From assembly GCA_946479435.1 (NCBI GenBank), contig CAMLFX010000006.1, positions 1-57,547 of the forward strand: a stretch of DNA of 57,547 bases. Reading direction: 5' to 3'. The translations under genes were made by a program, and so were the position numbers. Under the pieces are notes generated by a model. The model saw only the letters and a program-made list of their open reading frames with translations. It searched no databases and was not told where the DNA came from. Positions 1-7,910 of this stretch are shown one piece after another; positions within the stretch are counted from its first letter, which is position 1; every line of letters starts with the position of its first letter. Origin of the DNA: an uncultured Sphingobacteriales bacterium. Its GTDB lineage: Bacteria; Bacteroidota; Bacteroidia; Chitinophagales; Chitinophagaceae.

Positions 1-832
1 GCATAAAAGCGTACACATCGCTATGATAAGAGTAATCGACACCTGCAAAAGCTTTGTTTTTGCTCAGGTAGCGTTTAGATGCATATATTGAGGCCATATA
101 TATGGGGAAGAGAGGTCCATCTCCGTTGCCCGATTCTGTTGCCGATATGCCAAACCGCGCCTGTATAAGCCAACGATTTTTTAGTGGCTCCAAGGTTCGT
201 ACTATTAATTGAGGTTGGGAAGTATATGGGAAATAACGGACACCAACATGTGCACCGTACATATTAATGCCGAGATTAGGCTTCCTCAGCGCAGCGTTGG
301 ATACATGTGAGAAACTAAGCCCGGTTTGTATGTCCCAATGATGGTTGATGCGATACCGAAGATCGGTACCGAAATAAGAATAATTATTAAAATGGCTACC
401 AATGGCTGTATTTAGAGTATCCCAACCGGGATAGCGGCTGAAGCGTTTTGTTACATAACCCAGGCCGAAACCGGCTTTGGCAGTCCATTGCAATTTCTTA
501 CCTTTTACAATAGGCAATTCAATATTGGGGTAAATACTAAAGCACTTGCCGTAAATAGAATCGATACCATAATTTGTATAGGAAAGTGCGCAGCCAAGCA
601 ATGGGTAATTACGGCGTTGCTGCCAGTCTTTGCGTCCATTAGTCTGCTGAACGAAATTGATCTCAAATTCTTGCGAGTTATCAGGTACTATTTTAGGGAA
701 TTTGGGCGTATGCCTTATCATTTTCCCGCTCATAAGGTTAGCTTCTATGCCCAGGCCATCCCATTTGCTTTGTGCAAACAAGGGGGGTATAAGTACAAAT
801 AGGACAAGCGTTAAAAGCAGTAAACGCTTCAT
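1..832 (-). CDS. PagL-like acyloxyacyl hydrolase (lipid A 3-O-deacylase family), 3' end outside window
   Basis: The frame is open from an ATG at 832 to the window edge (277 codons seen, stop not seen). Residues 1-20 form a signal peptide (MKRLLL, hydrophobic run, then LFA|QS). The rest alternates aromatic and polar residues like an outer-membrane beta-barrel. A segment near residues 174-190 reads SHVSNAALRKPNLGIN, matching the PagL core H-x-S-N-a...P-N-x-G with H176 and S178. The family removes an acyl chain from lipid A in the outer membrane. The position expected for the third catalytic residue (Glu, 14 after the His in Pseudomonas PagL) is N190 here. The protein is longer than classical PagL (about 170 residues). 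A TAnnTTTG box lies about 40 bases upstream. Family is fairly sure; activity is inferred. Confidence 0.72.
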   Translation of the reverse strand, partial: MKRLLLLTLVLFVLIPPLFAQSKWDGLGIEANLMSGKMIRHTPKFPKIVPDNSQEFEINFVQQTNGRKDWQQRRNYPLLGCALSYTNYGIDSIYGKCFSIYPNIELPIVKGKKLQWTAKAGFGLGYVTKRFSRYPGWDTLNTAIGSHFNNYSYFGTDLRYRINHHWDIQTGLSFSHVSNAALRKPNLGINMYGAHVGVRYFPYTSQPQLIVRTLEPLKNRWLIQARFGISATESGNGDGPLFPIYMASIYASKRYLSKNKAFAGVDYSYHSDVYAFM

Positions 833-871
833 AACAAAACAGGGTTTGCGAATAAAAAATTAAGAATAAGA

Positions 872-879
872 CAAATATA
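872..879 (-). promoter_or_regulatory. -7 promoter box for the PagL-like gene
   Basis: On the minus strand this reads TATATTTG, an exact match to the Bacteroidota -7 consensus TAnnTTTG, 39 bases before the ATG at 832. A TTTG lies 13 bases further upstream, inside the palindrome at 889-912. Confidence 0.5.
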
Positions 880-888
880 GTTTTACCT

Positions 889-912
889 GTGCCAAAGGTG
901 TAACTTTGGCAC
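889..912. promoter_or_regulatory. Perfect 9-bp palindrome between divergent promoters
   Basis: GTGCCAAAG, six bases, CTTTGGCAC: both arms match perfectly. The right arm overlaps the plus-strand -7 box (901-908) and the left arm holds the TTTG that could be the -33 element of the minus-strand promoter. It could be an operator for both genes. On the plus strand it is followed by TTCTTTTTTT and so also resembles a terminator hairpin placed just before the ATG at 925. The structure is certain; the function is inferred. Confidence 0.5.
901..908 (+). promoter_or_regulatory. -7 promoter box for the DUF502 gene
   Basis: TAACTTTG matches TAnnTTTG exactly, 16 bases before the ATG at 925. It lies within the palindrome at 889-912. 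Confidence 0.5.
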
Positions 913-924
913 ATTCTTTTTTTA

Positions 925-1509
925 ATGCGGAAGTTCGCCACGATATTATTCCGTTCGTTTCTGCAGGGCTTGTTGATACTAAGCCCTATAGCAATGACTG
1001 CATATATAATCTATATAGTTTTTAATAGTGTTGATAGCCTGGTGCCTTGGGTACCCAGAGGCCTAGGGTTTTTCATCATAATAGCTGCAGTCACCTTTAT
1101 TGGCTATATGGGCACCCGCTTTTTTCTGGGTCGCATGCTGTTCGATTCGTTCGACTACCTGTTGCAACATATACCCGGTATCAAATACATCTATTCTTCC
1201 ATAAAAGATGTGATGGGTTCATTTGTGGGCGACAAAAAAAGATTCAATAAACCGGTATGGGTATGCACTAATCATAATCCTGAAGTTTGGCGTATAGGGT
1301 TCATGACACAGAAAGATATGTCTTACCTGGGGATGGTGAATAAAATAGCGGTTTACCTACCCCATGCCTACGCGGTATCGGGCTATGTAATAATAGTAGA
1401 GCCTAATAATATAAAACCGATAACTAAAATGAATGCTGCCGAAGCCATGAAATTTGCTGTGAGTGGTGGCATAACCAGTATGGAGGAACAGCCGCATGAA
1501 AAGCACTAA
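925..1509 (+). CDS. DUF502 family membrane protein
   Basis: 194 residues. Two membrane segments lie near residues 8-30 and 46-67, followed by a soluble part with the family's Y-S-S-I-K-D signature (IYSSIKDVMGSF), a stretch ending in FxTQ (IGFMTQ), and a P-h-A-Y-A-V-S-G-Y motif. DUF502 proteins are small inner-membrane proteins of unknown biochemical role. The ATG follows a promoter box by 16 bases. The 3' end overlaps the serC reading frame by 14 bases if serC starts at 1496, suggesting co-transcription. Family call is strong; no function can be given. Confidence 0.85.
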   Translation: MRKFATILFRSFLQGLLILSPIAMTAYIIYIVFNSVDSLVPWVPRGLGFFIIIAAVTFIGYMGTRFFLGRMLFDSFDYLLQHIPGIKYIYSSIKDVMGSFVGDKKRFNKPVWVCTNHNPEVWRIGFMTQKDMSYLGMVNKIAVYLPHAYAVSGYVIIVEPNNIKPITKMNAAEAMKFAVSGGITSMEEQPHEKH

Positions 1510-2581
1510 GCAGATGATAAACTTCAATGCGGGCCCTGCGGCGTTACCCAAAGAAGTTTTACAGAAAGCGTCGGAAGCAATAGTTGATTATAATGGTACG
1601 GGGCTTTCCATTTTAGAGATTCCGCACCGGGGTAGATATTTTGATGCTATACTGGAAGAAAGCAAAACTCTTGTAAAAGAAATCGCTAAGCTTGATGCTG
1701 ACCAGGAAGTGCTTTGGATGCATGGTGGTGGCAGGTTGCAGTTCTGCATGATACCCATGAACTTTTTAGGTGAACAGGAAACGGCGGGATTTTTAGATAC
1801 CGGCTACTGGGCTATGCAAGCAATAGAATATGCAGGCTACTATGGTAAAGTAAGTGTGCTGGCATCGGGAAAAGAAAATAATTACCAGCAGTTACCTACA
1901 TGGCCTCTTGTGCCAAATGAACTGGCGTATTTGCATATAACAACCAATAATACCATTTTTGGCACGCAGTTAAAAAATATCCCTGAAACGGATGTGCCGT
2001 TAATAGCTGATATGAGCAGCGATATTTTTAGCAGGGATATTGACTATACCAAATTTGCAATGTGCTATGCATGCGCACAAAAAAATGTGGGGCCTGCGGG
2101 CGTGGCATTGGTGATTATTAATAAGAAATTACTTAAGGAAAATAAAAGGGTTTTACCGCCCATGCTGAGTTATGCAGAACATGTAAAAAAGGGATCGGTA
2201 TTGAATACGCCACCTGTATTTGCTATTTACACATCGCTGCTTAATTTAAGATGGATAAAGAACAAAGGTATAGATGAGATAGAGAAAGAGAACAATATTA
2301 AAGCAGCAATGCTGTATAACGAGATAGAAAGGAATTCATTATTTCATTGCACGGTAAAAGAAGAAGACAGGAGCAAAATGAATGTATGTTTCCATGCAAA
2401 AGATAAGGAAACAGAAAGGGCATTTATAAATTATTGTGAAGACAGGAATATTATTGGCATAGAAGGGCACTGGTCGGCAGGAGCATTCAGGGCATCGCTA
2501 TACAACGCGATTACAAAAGAAGACGTTGAGGTGTTGACTGAGACTATGAAAGAATTTGAACAAACATTTGCAGGCAAATAA
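1496..2581 (+). CDS. serC: Phosphoserine aminotransferase
   Basis: 361 residues, the usual family length. It converts 3-phosphohydroxypyruvate and glutamate to phosphoserine and 2-oxoglutarate in serine synthesis (also used in pyridoxal phosphate synthesis). The N-terminal NFNAGPAALP motif, the ADMSSDIFSR segment (D172, ring-nitrogen contact) and the PLP lysine K196 in AQKNVGPAG identify it. The usual phosphate-binding G-G-A-T/S segment reads HGGGRLQF. The ATG at 1496 has GGAGG nine bases before it but overlaps the previous gene by 14 bases; a second ATG at 1514 would avoid the overlap. No serA is adjacent; a DUF1015 gene follows after 15 bases. Confidence 0.95.
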   Translation: MKSTKQMINFNAGPAALPKEVLQKASEAIVDYNGTGLSILEIPHRGRYFDAILEESKTLVKEIAKLDADQEVLWMHGGGRLQFCMIPMNFLGEQETAGFLDTGYWAMQAIEYAGYYGKVSVLASGKENNYQQLPTWPLVPNELAYLHITTNNTIFGTQLKNIPETDVPLIADMSSDIFSRDIDYTKFAMCYACAQKNVGPAGVALVIINKKLLKENKRVLPPMLSYAEHVKKGSVLNTPPVFAIYTSLLNLRWIKNKGIDEIEKENNIKAAMLYNEIERNSLFHCTVKEEDRSKMNVCFHAKDKETERAFINYCEDRNIIGIEGHWSAGAFRASLYNAITKEDVEVLTETMKEFEQTFAGK

Positions 2582-2596
2582 ATTTAAAAAAAGAAC

Positions 2597-3838
2597 ATGG
2601 CTAAAATTATCCCCTTCAAAGGGCTTAGACCAACCAAACAAATTGCACCCAAAATGGCTACGCTACCTTACGACGTAGTAAGCGTAAGTGAAGCGAGAGA
2701 ATACAAAAAAGAGCCGTATCATTTTTATCATGTTACACGTTCTGAGATAGATCTTCCTGAAAGCGTAGATGTACATAGCCAGCAGGTATATGATAAAGCA
2801 AAAGAGAATCTTGACCAATTAGTAGAGGATAAGATATTAATACAGGATAATGAACCTAGTTATTATATCTATCAATTGGTAATGAATGGACGTGAACAAA
2901 CCGGTCTTATCTGCGGATCGTCGATAGATGATTATTTTAATGGTGTTATTAAAAAGCATGAGTTTACAAGACCTGAAAAAGAGCTGGATAGGATAAACCA
3001 TATAAAAACCACACGTGCGCAAACGGGTGTAGTGTTCCTGGCATATAAGGACAATAAAGAGATCAATAAAATAATTGCCGATTGGAAAAACTGCCATGAG
3101 CCTACTTACGATTTTAAGGCTGAAGATGATATAAGGCATACGCTTTGGGTAGTTGATGACTATTCAAAAGTGGCAAGTATCAGCAGGATATTTAATGAAC
3201 AAGTGCCGGCCACGTATATAGCTGACGGCCACCACCGTGCAGCATCGGCAGCTAAAGTATGCCTGGAAATGCGCGATGCAGGCATGTCGATAACCGGCGA
3301 TGAATCGTTTAACTTTTTTATCACGTGCATCTTCCCTGAAAGCCAACTGGAAATAATGGATTATAACCGTGTGGTGAAAGATCTAAACCACATGAGTGCG
3401 GAAGAATTTATCGAAGCGCTTAAAAAAGATTTTCAGCTCTCAGCTCCGCAGGAAGAGGCAATAAAGCCAGCCAAGCCGCATGAGTTTGGTATGTATATCA
3501 ATCGTAAATGGTATAAGCTGGAAGCAAAAGAAGGAACGTTTACCAAAGATCCTATAGGCATACTGGATGTAACCATTTTGCAAAATAATATACTGTCGAA
3601 ACTGCTGAATATAAATGACCCACGGACTGATAAACGTGTGGACTTTGTGGGCGGCATCCGTGGCCTGGGCGAACTGGAAAAACGCGTGGACAGTGGTGAT
3701 ATGGCTGCCGCATTTTCCTGCTACCCGGTAAGTATCAAGCAATTGTTCGATATAGCAGACAGTGGGAATGTAATGCCACCCAAAAGTACATGGTTTGAAC
3801 CTAAGCTTAGGGATGGACTGGTAGTTTATACCATATAA
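2597..3838 (+). CDS. DUF1015 family protein
   Basis: 413 residues beginning MAKIIPFKGLRP, with the family motifs LPYDVVS near residue 25, the HEFTRPEKELDR segment near residue 116, a Y-I-A-D-G-H-H-R-A segment near 207-215, and FVGG near the C-terminus. DUF1015 proteins are cytosolic and of uncertain function, and in Bacteroidota they are commonly next to serine-synthesis genes, as here 15 bases after serC. Co-transcription with serC is likely, and a hairpin terminator follows at 3853. A role in serine or phosphoserine metabolism is inferred from context only. Confidence 0.88.
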   Translation: MAKIIPFKGLRPTKQIAPKMATLPYDVVSVSEAREYKKEPYHFYHVTRSEIDLPESVDVHSQQVYDKAKENLDQLVEDKILIQDNEPSYYIYQLVMNGREQTGLICGSSIDDYFNGVIKKHEFTRPEKELDRINHIKTTRAQTGVVFLAYKDNKEINKIIADWKNCHEPTYDFKAEDDIRHTLWVVDDYSKVASISRIFNEQVPATYIADGHHRAASAAKVCLEMRDAGMSITGDESFNFFITCIFPESQLEIMDYNRVVKDLNHMSAEEFIEALKKDFQLSAPQEEAIKPAKPHEFGMYINRKWYKLEAKEGTFTKDPIGILDVTILQNNILSKLLNINDPRTDKRVDFVGGIRGLGELEKRVDSGDMAAAFSCYPVSIKQLFDIADSGNVMPPKSTWFEPKLRDGLVVYTI

Positions 3839-3852
3839 TCTTATAACAGTTT

Positions 3853-3880
3853 AAGGCGCTATTTATGGCGCCTTTTCTTT
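3853..3880 (+). terminator. Intrinsic terminator after the DUF1015 gene
   Basis: AAGGCGC pairs with GCGCCTT across an 8-base loop, followed by TTCTTTT. It ends the DUF502-serC-DUF1015 unit. Confidence 0.75.
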
Positions 3881-3946
3881 TATAGATAAATCTTAGTATG
3901 GCATTGGAAGGGTGCCCAAATTTGTTGTGATTAAAAAAAGAAATTT

Positions 3947-4936
3947 ATGGAATACAGAAGAATGGGAAAAACAGGATTACAGCTAAGCGCATTGTCGTTC
4001 GGCTCCTGGGTAACGTTTGCAAAACAAATAGACGATGGAATATCGGACCGCCTAATGAGCATAGCATACGATAACGGTGTGAACTTTTTTGATAATGCTG
4101 AGGTGTACTCAAGAGGAGAATCGGAGAAGATGATGGGGCGTGTACTGAAAAGTAAGAATTGGGAACGATCATCGTACGTGGTATCGAGCAAAGTATTTTT
4201 TGGCTGGAGAGGAGAAAATAACAAGCCAAACCAAACAGGTCTTAGCCGTAAGCACATAACAGAAGCATGCAATGAAGCCTTGCAGAGACTACAGGTAGAT
4301 TATCTTGATCTGTACTATTGCCACAGACCTGATAAAAATACACCTATCGAAGAAGTAGTTTGGACAATGAACCACCTGATACAGCAAGGTAAAATATTGT
4401 ATTGGGGTACCAGTGAATGGAGTGGCGCTGAAATAGTGGAAGCGCACATGATAGCTAAGGAGCTACACATGATAGGCCCGGCTATGGAACAGCCGCAATA
4501 CAATTTGTTTGAACGCTATAAAATGGAAGTTGATTATTACACCATCTTCAAAAATATAGGCATGGGCACAACAATATGGAGCCCGTTAGCTTCAGGTTTG
4601 CTGACTGGTAAATACAATAATGGTGTGCCTGAAGATTCAAGGCTTGCACTGGAAGGTTTTGAATGGCTGAAAGACAGAACGTTGAGCGATGAACGCATAG
4701 GCAGAGTGCGCGAATTAGAAACCGTTGCTAAAGATTTAGGTACTTCTTTATCTACCTTGTCGATAGCATGGTGTATCCACAATCCCAATGTCACTACGGC
4801 AATACTAGGTGCTACCAAAGAAGAGCAATTAAAAGAAAACCTGAAAGCCTTAGATGTGTTACCTAAGCTAACGGACGAAGTGATAGAAAAAATAGAAACA
4901 GTAATGAAGACTAAACCAACGTTACCACAATATTAA
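3947..4936 (+). CDS. Aldo/keto reductase, voltage-gated K+ channel beta-subunit-like
   Basis: 329 residues, a single TIM-barrel NADPH-dependent oxidoreductase. The catalytic tetrad is visible: D49 and Y54 in FFDNAEVYSRG, K82 in SSKVF and H126 in YYCHRPD. The N-terminal MEYRRMGKTGLQLSALSFGSW and the conserved ISPL-like WSPLASGLLTGKY near residue 208 place it in the Kv-beta/YghZ-like group. The substrate is probably a small aldehyde or ketone but cannot be read from the sequence. It is a single-gene unit, with terminators before (3853) and after (4936). Confidence 0.92.
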   Translation: MEYRRMGKTGLQLSALSFGSWVTFAKQIDDGISDRLMSIAYDNGVNFFDNAEVYSRGESEKMMGRVLKSKNWERSSYVVSSKVFFGWRGENNKPNQTGLSRKHITEACNEALQRLQVDYLDLYYCHRPDKNTPIEEVVWTMNHLIQQGKILYWGTSEWSGAEIVEAHMIAKELHMIGPAMEQPQYNLFERYKMEVDYYTIFKNIGMGTTIWSPLASGLLTGKYNNGVPEDSRLALEGFEWLKDRTLSDERIGRVRELETVAKDLGTSLSTLSIAWCIHNPNVTTAILGATKEEQLKENLKALDVLPKLTDEVIEKIETVMKTKPTLPQY

Positions 4937-4963
4937 AATAAGGGGCTTAGCCCCTTATTTTTT
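4936..4963. terminator. Bidirectional terminator between the reductase and DUF6496 genes
   Basis: A 10-bp stem AAATAAGGGG/CCCCTTATTT with a 5-base loop. A T-run follows on the plus strand and an A-rich run precedes it, so it can stop both convergent transcripts. It overlaps both gene ends. Confidence 0.8.
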
Positions 4964-5363
4964 AACTGCGTTTGCGCGCAGTAGATTTTTTAGTTACGGT
5001 CTTTTTTGTAGCAGTCTTTTTACGGGCGGTGCTTTTCTTAGTGGCACTCTTTTTCGTGCCTACACTTTTTTTAGTAGCTGATTTTTTTGTGGCTGTCTTT
5101 TTGCTGGCTGCTTTCTTCGGTGCCGATTTTTTTGACGCAGATTTCTTAGTAGCTGTTTTCTTCTTAGTAGCAGCTTTTTTACCTGCTGCTTTCCTAGGCA
5201 CTTTTGCACCGGCTTCACGTGCTTCGGAAAGCCCAATAGCTATAGCCTGTTTGCGGCTGGTAACCTTTTTACCGGAACGACCGGACTTCAGTTTGCCTTC
5301 TTTCATCTCGTCCATTACCTTGTGGACTTTTTCTTGTGCTTTTGGCGAATATTTTCTTGCCAT
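4962..5363 (-). CDS. DUF6496 protein with lysine-rich, histone H1-like tail
   Basis: 133 residues from the ATG at 5363 (MARKYSPKAQEKVHKVMDEM). Residues 1-60 form the small DUF6496 domain with the motif KLKSGRSGKKVTSRKQAIAI. Residues 65-133 are almost only K, A, T and S in AT-K-K-S-type repeats, like the basic tail of histone H1. Such proteins are thought to bind DNA; nucleoid compaction is a reasonable inference. The frame stays open 40 codons upstream, but that extension (cysteine- and leucine-rich) does not look like part of the protein. Transcribed alone, convergent with the reductase and sharing its terminator. Confidence 0.85.
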   Translation of the reverse strand: MARKYSPKAQEKVHKVMDEMKEGKLKSGRSGKKVTSRKQAIAIGLSEAREAGAKVPRKAAGKKAATKKKTATKKSASKKSAPKKAASKKTATKKSATKKSVGTKKSATKKSTARKKTATKKTVTKKSTARKRS

Positions 5364-5470
5364 GGTAGTAAGTTTTGTTTTATTAAAGCATAAAAATTGC
5401 GCCAATAATATATGTAGGCTCGATATTTTAATAATAGCTAAATACATTACACACAAAACATACAACAGGC

Positions 5471-6409
5471 ATGGAGAAAGCAAAATACTCGTGGTTTAAA
5501 CTATTGAAAGAGTCGGCCAGAGAGTTTTCTAATGACAACGTAGTCAAGCTTAGTGCATCGCTTGCGTATTATACTATATTTTCCATGGGGCCTTTATTGC
5601 TGGTCATCATATCACTTACCGGCCTTTTTTTTGAAACGGAATCGGTAACAGGAAAAATGTACTGGCAAATGAGAAGCCTTGTAGGTGAAGAAGGCGCAAC
5701 CCAGATCATTAATATCATCAATAATATGCGCGCACAAAATGCCGCAGCCAAGTATAGCCTTATTGGCGTTGTGATATTGATATTTGGCGCTACAGGTGTA
5801 TTTGCAGATATGCAAGATTCTATAAATTATATATGGTCGGTTAGGGCAAAGCCCAAAAAGGGATGGCTAAAATTTATAACTAACAGGCTGTTGTCTTTTT
5901 CAATGATCTTAGGGATAGGTTTTCTTCTAATTGTTTCTTTATTGATAAATATAATAACCGACGCGCTTACCGGCCAATTGCAGCAAGTATTTCCAAGCAC
6001 TACAGTTGTTATTTTTCAAGTACTGAATATTGCTATCTTGTTTGGCATCATTTCAGTCTTATTTGCCGTCATTTATAAAGTATTGCCTGATGCAAGGATT
6101 AAATGGAAAGATGCTTTTGTTGGTGCACGCTTTACAGGAGTATTATTCCTAATAGGGAAATTTTTGATAGGGTATTATCTCGGTAGCTCTAATCTTACCA
6201 ATACCTATGGTGCTGCAGCATCAGTCATCATTATTCTTTCGTGGGTGTACTACACTTCTATCATTTTATACTTTGGTGCCGAGTTCACGAAAGTATATGC
6301 CCTGAACAGGGGCGGAGGTATTGTACCGGACGAGACTGCTGTATTCATAATAAAAAGAGAAGTAAAAGAACTGCCCAACGTGATGGGTGAGATAGAAGAA
6401 AAAGATTAG
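5471..6409 (+). CDS. YihY/BrkB family inner-membrane protein
   Basis: 312 residues. The N-terminal KLLKESAREFSNDNVVKLSASLAYYTIFSMGPLL is the family signature (amphipathic start, then S-A-S-L-A-Y-Y). About six membrane helices follow (near 38-58, 95-115, 140-165, 180-205, 215-235 and 248-270), with a short charged tail. The family was once misnamed ribonuclease BN; the transport or envelope role is unknown. Its stop codon shares four bases with the stop of the convergent flippase gene. Confidence 0.9.
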   Translation: MEKAKYSWFKLLKESAREFSNDNVVKLSASLAYYTIFSMGPLLLVIISLTGLFFETESVTGKMYWQMRSLVGEEGATQIINIINNMRAQNAAAKYSLIGVVILIFGATGVFADMQDSINYIWSVRAKPKKGWLKFITNRLLSFSMILGIGFLLIVSLLINIITDALTGQLQQVFPSTTVVIFQVLNIAILFGIISVLFAVIYKVLPDARIKWKDAFVGARFTGVLFLIGKFLIGYYLGSSNLTNTYGAAASVIIILSWVYYTSIILYFGAEFTKVYALNRGGGIVPDETAVFIIKREVKELPNVMGEIEEKD

Positions 6410-7851
6410 CCTTTAATCATTAGTTTTTTTATTGAACCAATACTTACAAAACGGAACAAGAAAACAGCCGGGAGGCATATAGCTACGAATATAATTAGTT
6501 GTAAATACCAGTTGAGGGAAGCCTGACGTACTGTATAAGCACTAACAAACAACAAAAGCAAAAATGAAAGGTGGGCGATCACCCACTTTATATTGGTAGC
6601 TAACTGCATATCTTTTTTGGCAAAAATGATGAAGCACAAGGCTAAAACAGATTGTGTAACCAAAGCAGCGGTTGCCGCCCCTGCTGAACGGTATATGGGA
6701 ATCAGAAAAATGTTGAGTGAAATATTTACAACTACTCCGGCTATTGCAATTTTATTCAGCAATTTCAAATTACCACTTGCTGTAAGTAGGGTTGAATACA
6801 CGTACATGATACAGAAAGCAGGAAATGATGACATAAGCAAGGCAAATACCAAAGCGCTTTGCTCAGTGCTATCCTCATACAACAAGTGCATTATCTCATT
6901 GCCAAAGAACCAGGAAGCAACAGCTATCATGAAGGAAAAGGGAATCAATATATTTACTGATACACCAATGATAGGCCCAATGTTTTGCTTTTGAACCAGC
7001 ATGCGCCCAAACAATGGAAGCAATATACCGGCAAACATAAGGCCGAATATATTACACACATCTAACAAGCGGTAACCCGCGGCATATATACCCGCTTCTT
7101 CTTTACCCGATGCTCCCAGCAACCTTTCAAGCAATACGGAATCGACCCTCGTATATACCGACATTAGAAATATAAGTAAAGCATAAGGCGCGCTTTGTTT
7201 TATTATCTCAAAAGTTTTAGCTGCATTAAACGTAAACTTGAATTGAAGGTGAGTTATTTTTTTTAATACCGCCATTGCTACAATGATGGCTATGAGATAG
7301 CAAACTATTTGTGCGCCAACAAACCACTGTATGGTAAATGAGGATGCGGTAGCCCGGTTGAATAAAAGAAAACCACATACCGCGATCATCAATAGTCTGT
7401 CAGTGACAGATAATAGACTATCGGCTTTGAACCTGTGCAGTGATGAAATGTTACTGCGGATAAACAGAAGTGTTGCAGCGAAAGCTTGTATCAGTAATAT
7501 GCCACTTAATAATATAAGTTCATTCTTGTCGTAACCCAGTAATAAGGCTAGCAAACTTACCAGCACTGCATATACTAATACTAATAGCATACGTGCTGAG
7601 AACATGGCAGGAAATATTTCTTTTATTTTATCAGGGTCTTGCGAAATAATGCGTGTATTGTAATTGCTGAGGCCAAAATCAAGAATTATCTGAAAGATGA
7701 TGCCCATATTGAACAAGGCCTGGTATATACCATAGCTCTCGTGCCCCACCCTGTTTTGCACGGTGCGGTCTATTAAAAATATCCATACCGGCTTCACTAA
7801 GATGTTGACGGTTAGGACGAAAAGGAGATTTTTTACAAAAAAACGTTGCAT
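6406..7851 (-). CDS. Polysaccharide biosynthesis protein / oligosaccharide flippase (MOP superfamily)
   Basis: 481 residues with about 12-14 membrane helices spread over the whole length. The N-terminal region (YGIYQALFNMGIIFQIILDFGLSNYNTRI) is typical of Wzx-like flippases, which move lipid-linked glycans across the inner membrane. No O-antigen cluster surrounds it; the divergent gene 59 bases away is a GT4 glycosyltransferase, which fits a shared role in envelope glycan synthesis. The 3' end overlaps the YihY stop by four bases. The particular substrate is unknown. Confidence 0.85.
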   Translation of the reverse strand: MQRFFVKNLLFVLTVNILVKPVWIFLIDRTVQNRVGHESYGIYQALFNMGIIFQIILDFGLSNYNTRIISQDPDKIKEIFPAMFSARMLLVLVYAVLVSLLALLLGYDKNELILLSGILLIQAFAATLLFIRSNISSLHRFKADSLLSVTDRLLMIAVCGFLLFNRATASSFTIQWFVGAQIVCYLIAIIVAMAVLKKITHLQFKFTFNAAKTFEIIKQSAPYALLIFLMSVYTRVDSVLLERLLGASGKEEAGIYAAGYRLLDVCNIFGLMFAGILLPLFGRMLVQKQNIGPIIGVSVNILIPFSFMIAVASWFFGNEIMHLLYEDSTEQSALVFALLMSSFPAFCIMYVYSTLLTASGNLKLLNKIAIAGVVVNISLNIFLIPIYRSAGAATAALVTQSVLALCFIIFAKKDMQLATNIKWVIAHLSFLLLLFVSAYTVRQASLNWYLQLIIFVAICLPAVFLFRFVSIGSIKKLMIKG

Positions 7852-7888
7852 CCGCCTAAATTGGATGTGCTATAAAAAGGTAAAAGTA

Positions 7889-7896
7889 TATTTTTG
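7889..7896 (+). promoter_or_regulatory. -7 promoter box for the glycosyltransferase gene
   Basis: TATTTTTG, exact TAnnTTTG match, 14 bases before the ATG at 7911. Confidence 0.5.
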
Positions 7897-7910
7897 TCGG
7901 CACAAGAGTT

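Noticed and set aside
5364..5483. Extended N-terminus of the DUF6496 protein (40 codons)
   Set aside because: Hydrophobic, cysteine-containing and unlike the family, which begins at MARKYSPKA.
4972..5499. Plus-strand ORF of 175 codons over the DUF6496 gene
   Set aside because: It is the mirror of the lysine-rich tail (Phe/Val/Leu-rich from AAA/GCA repeats) and has no family features.
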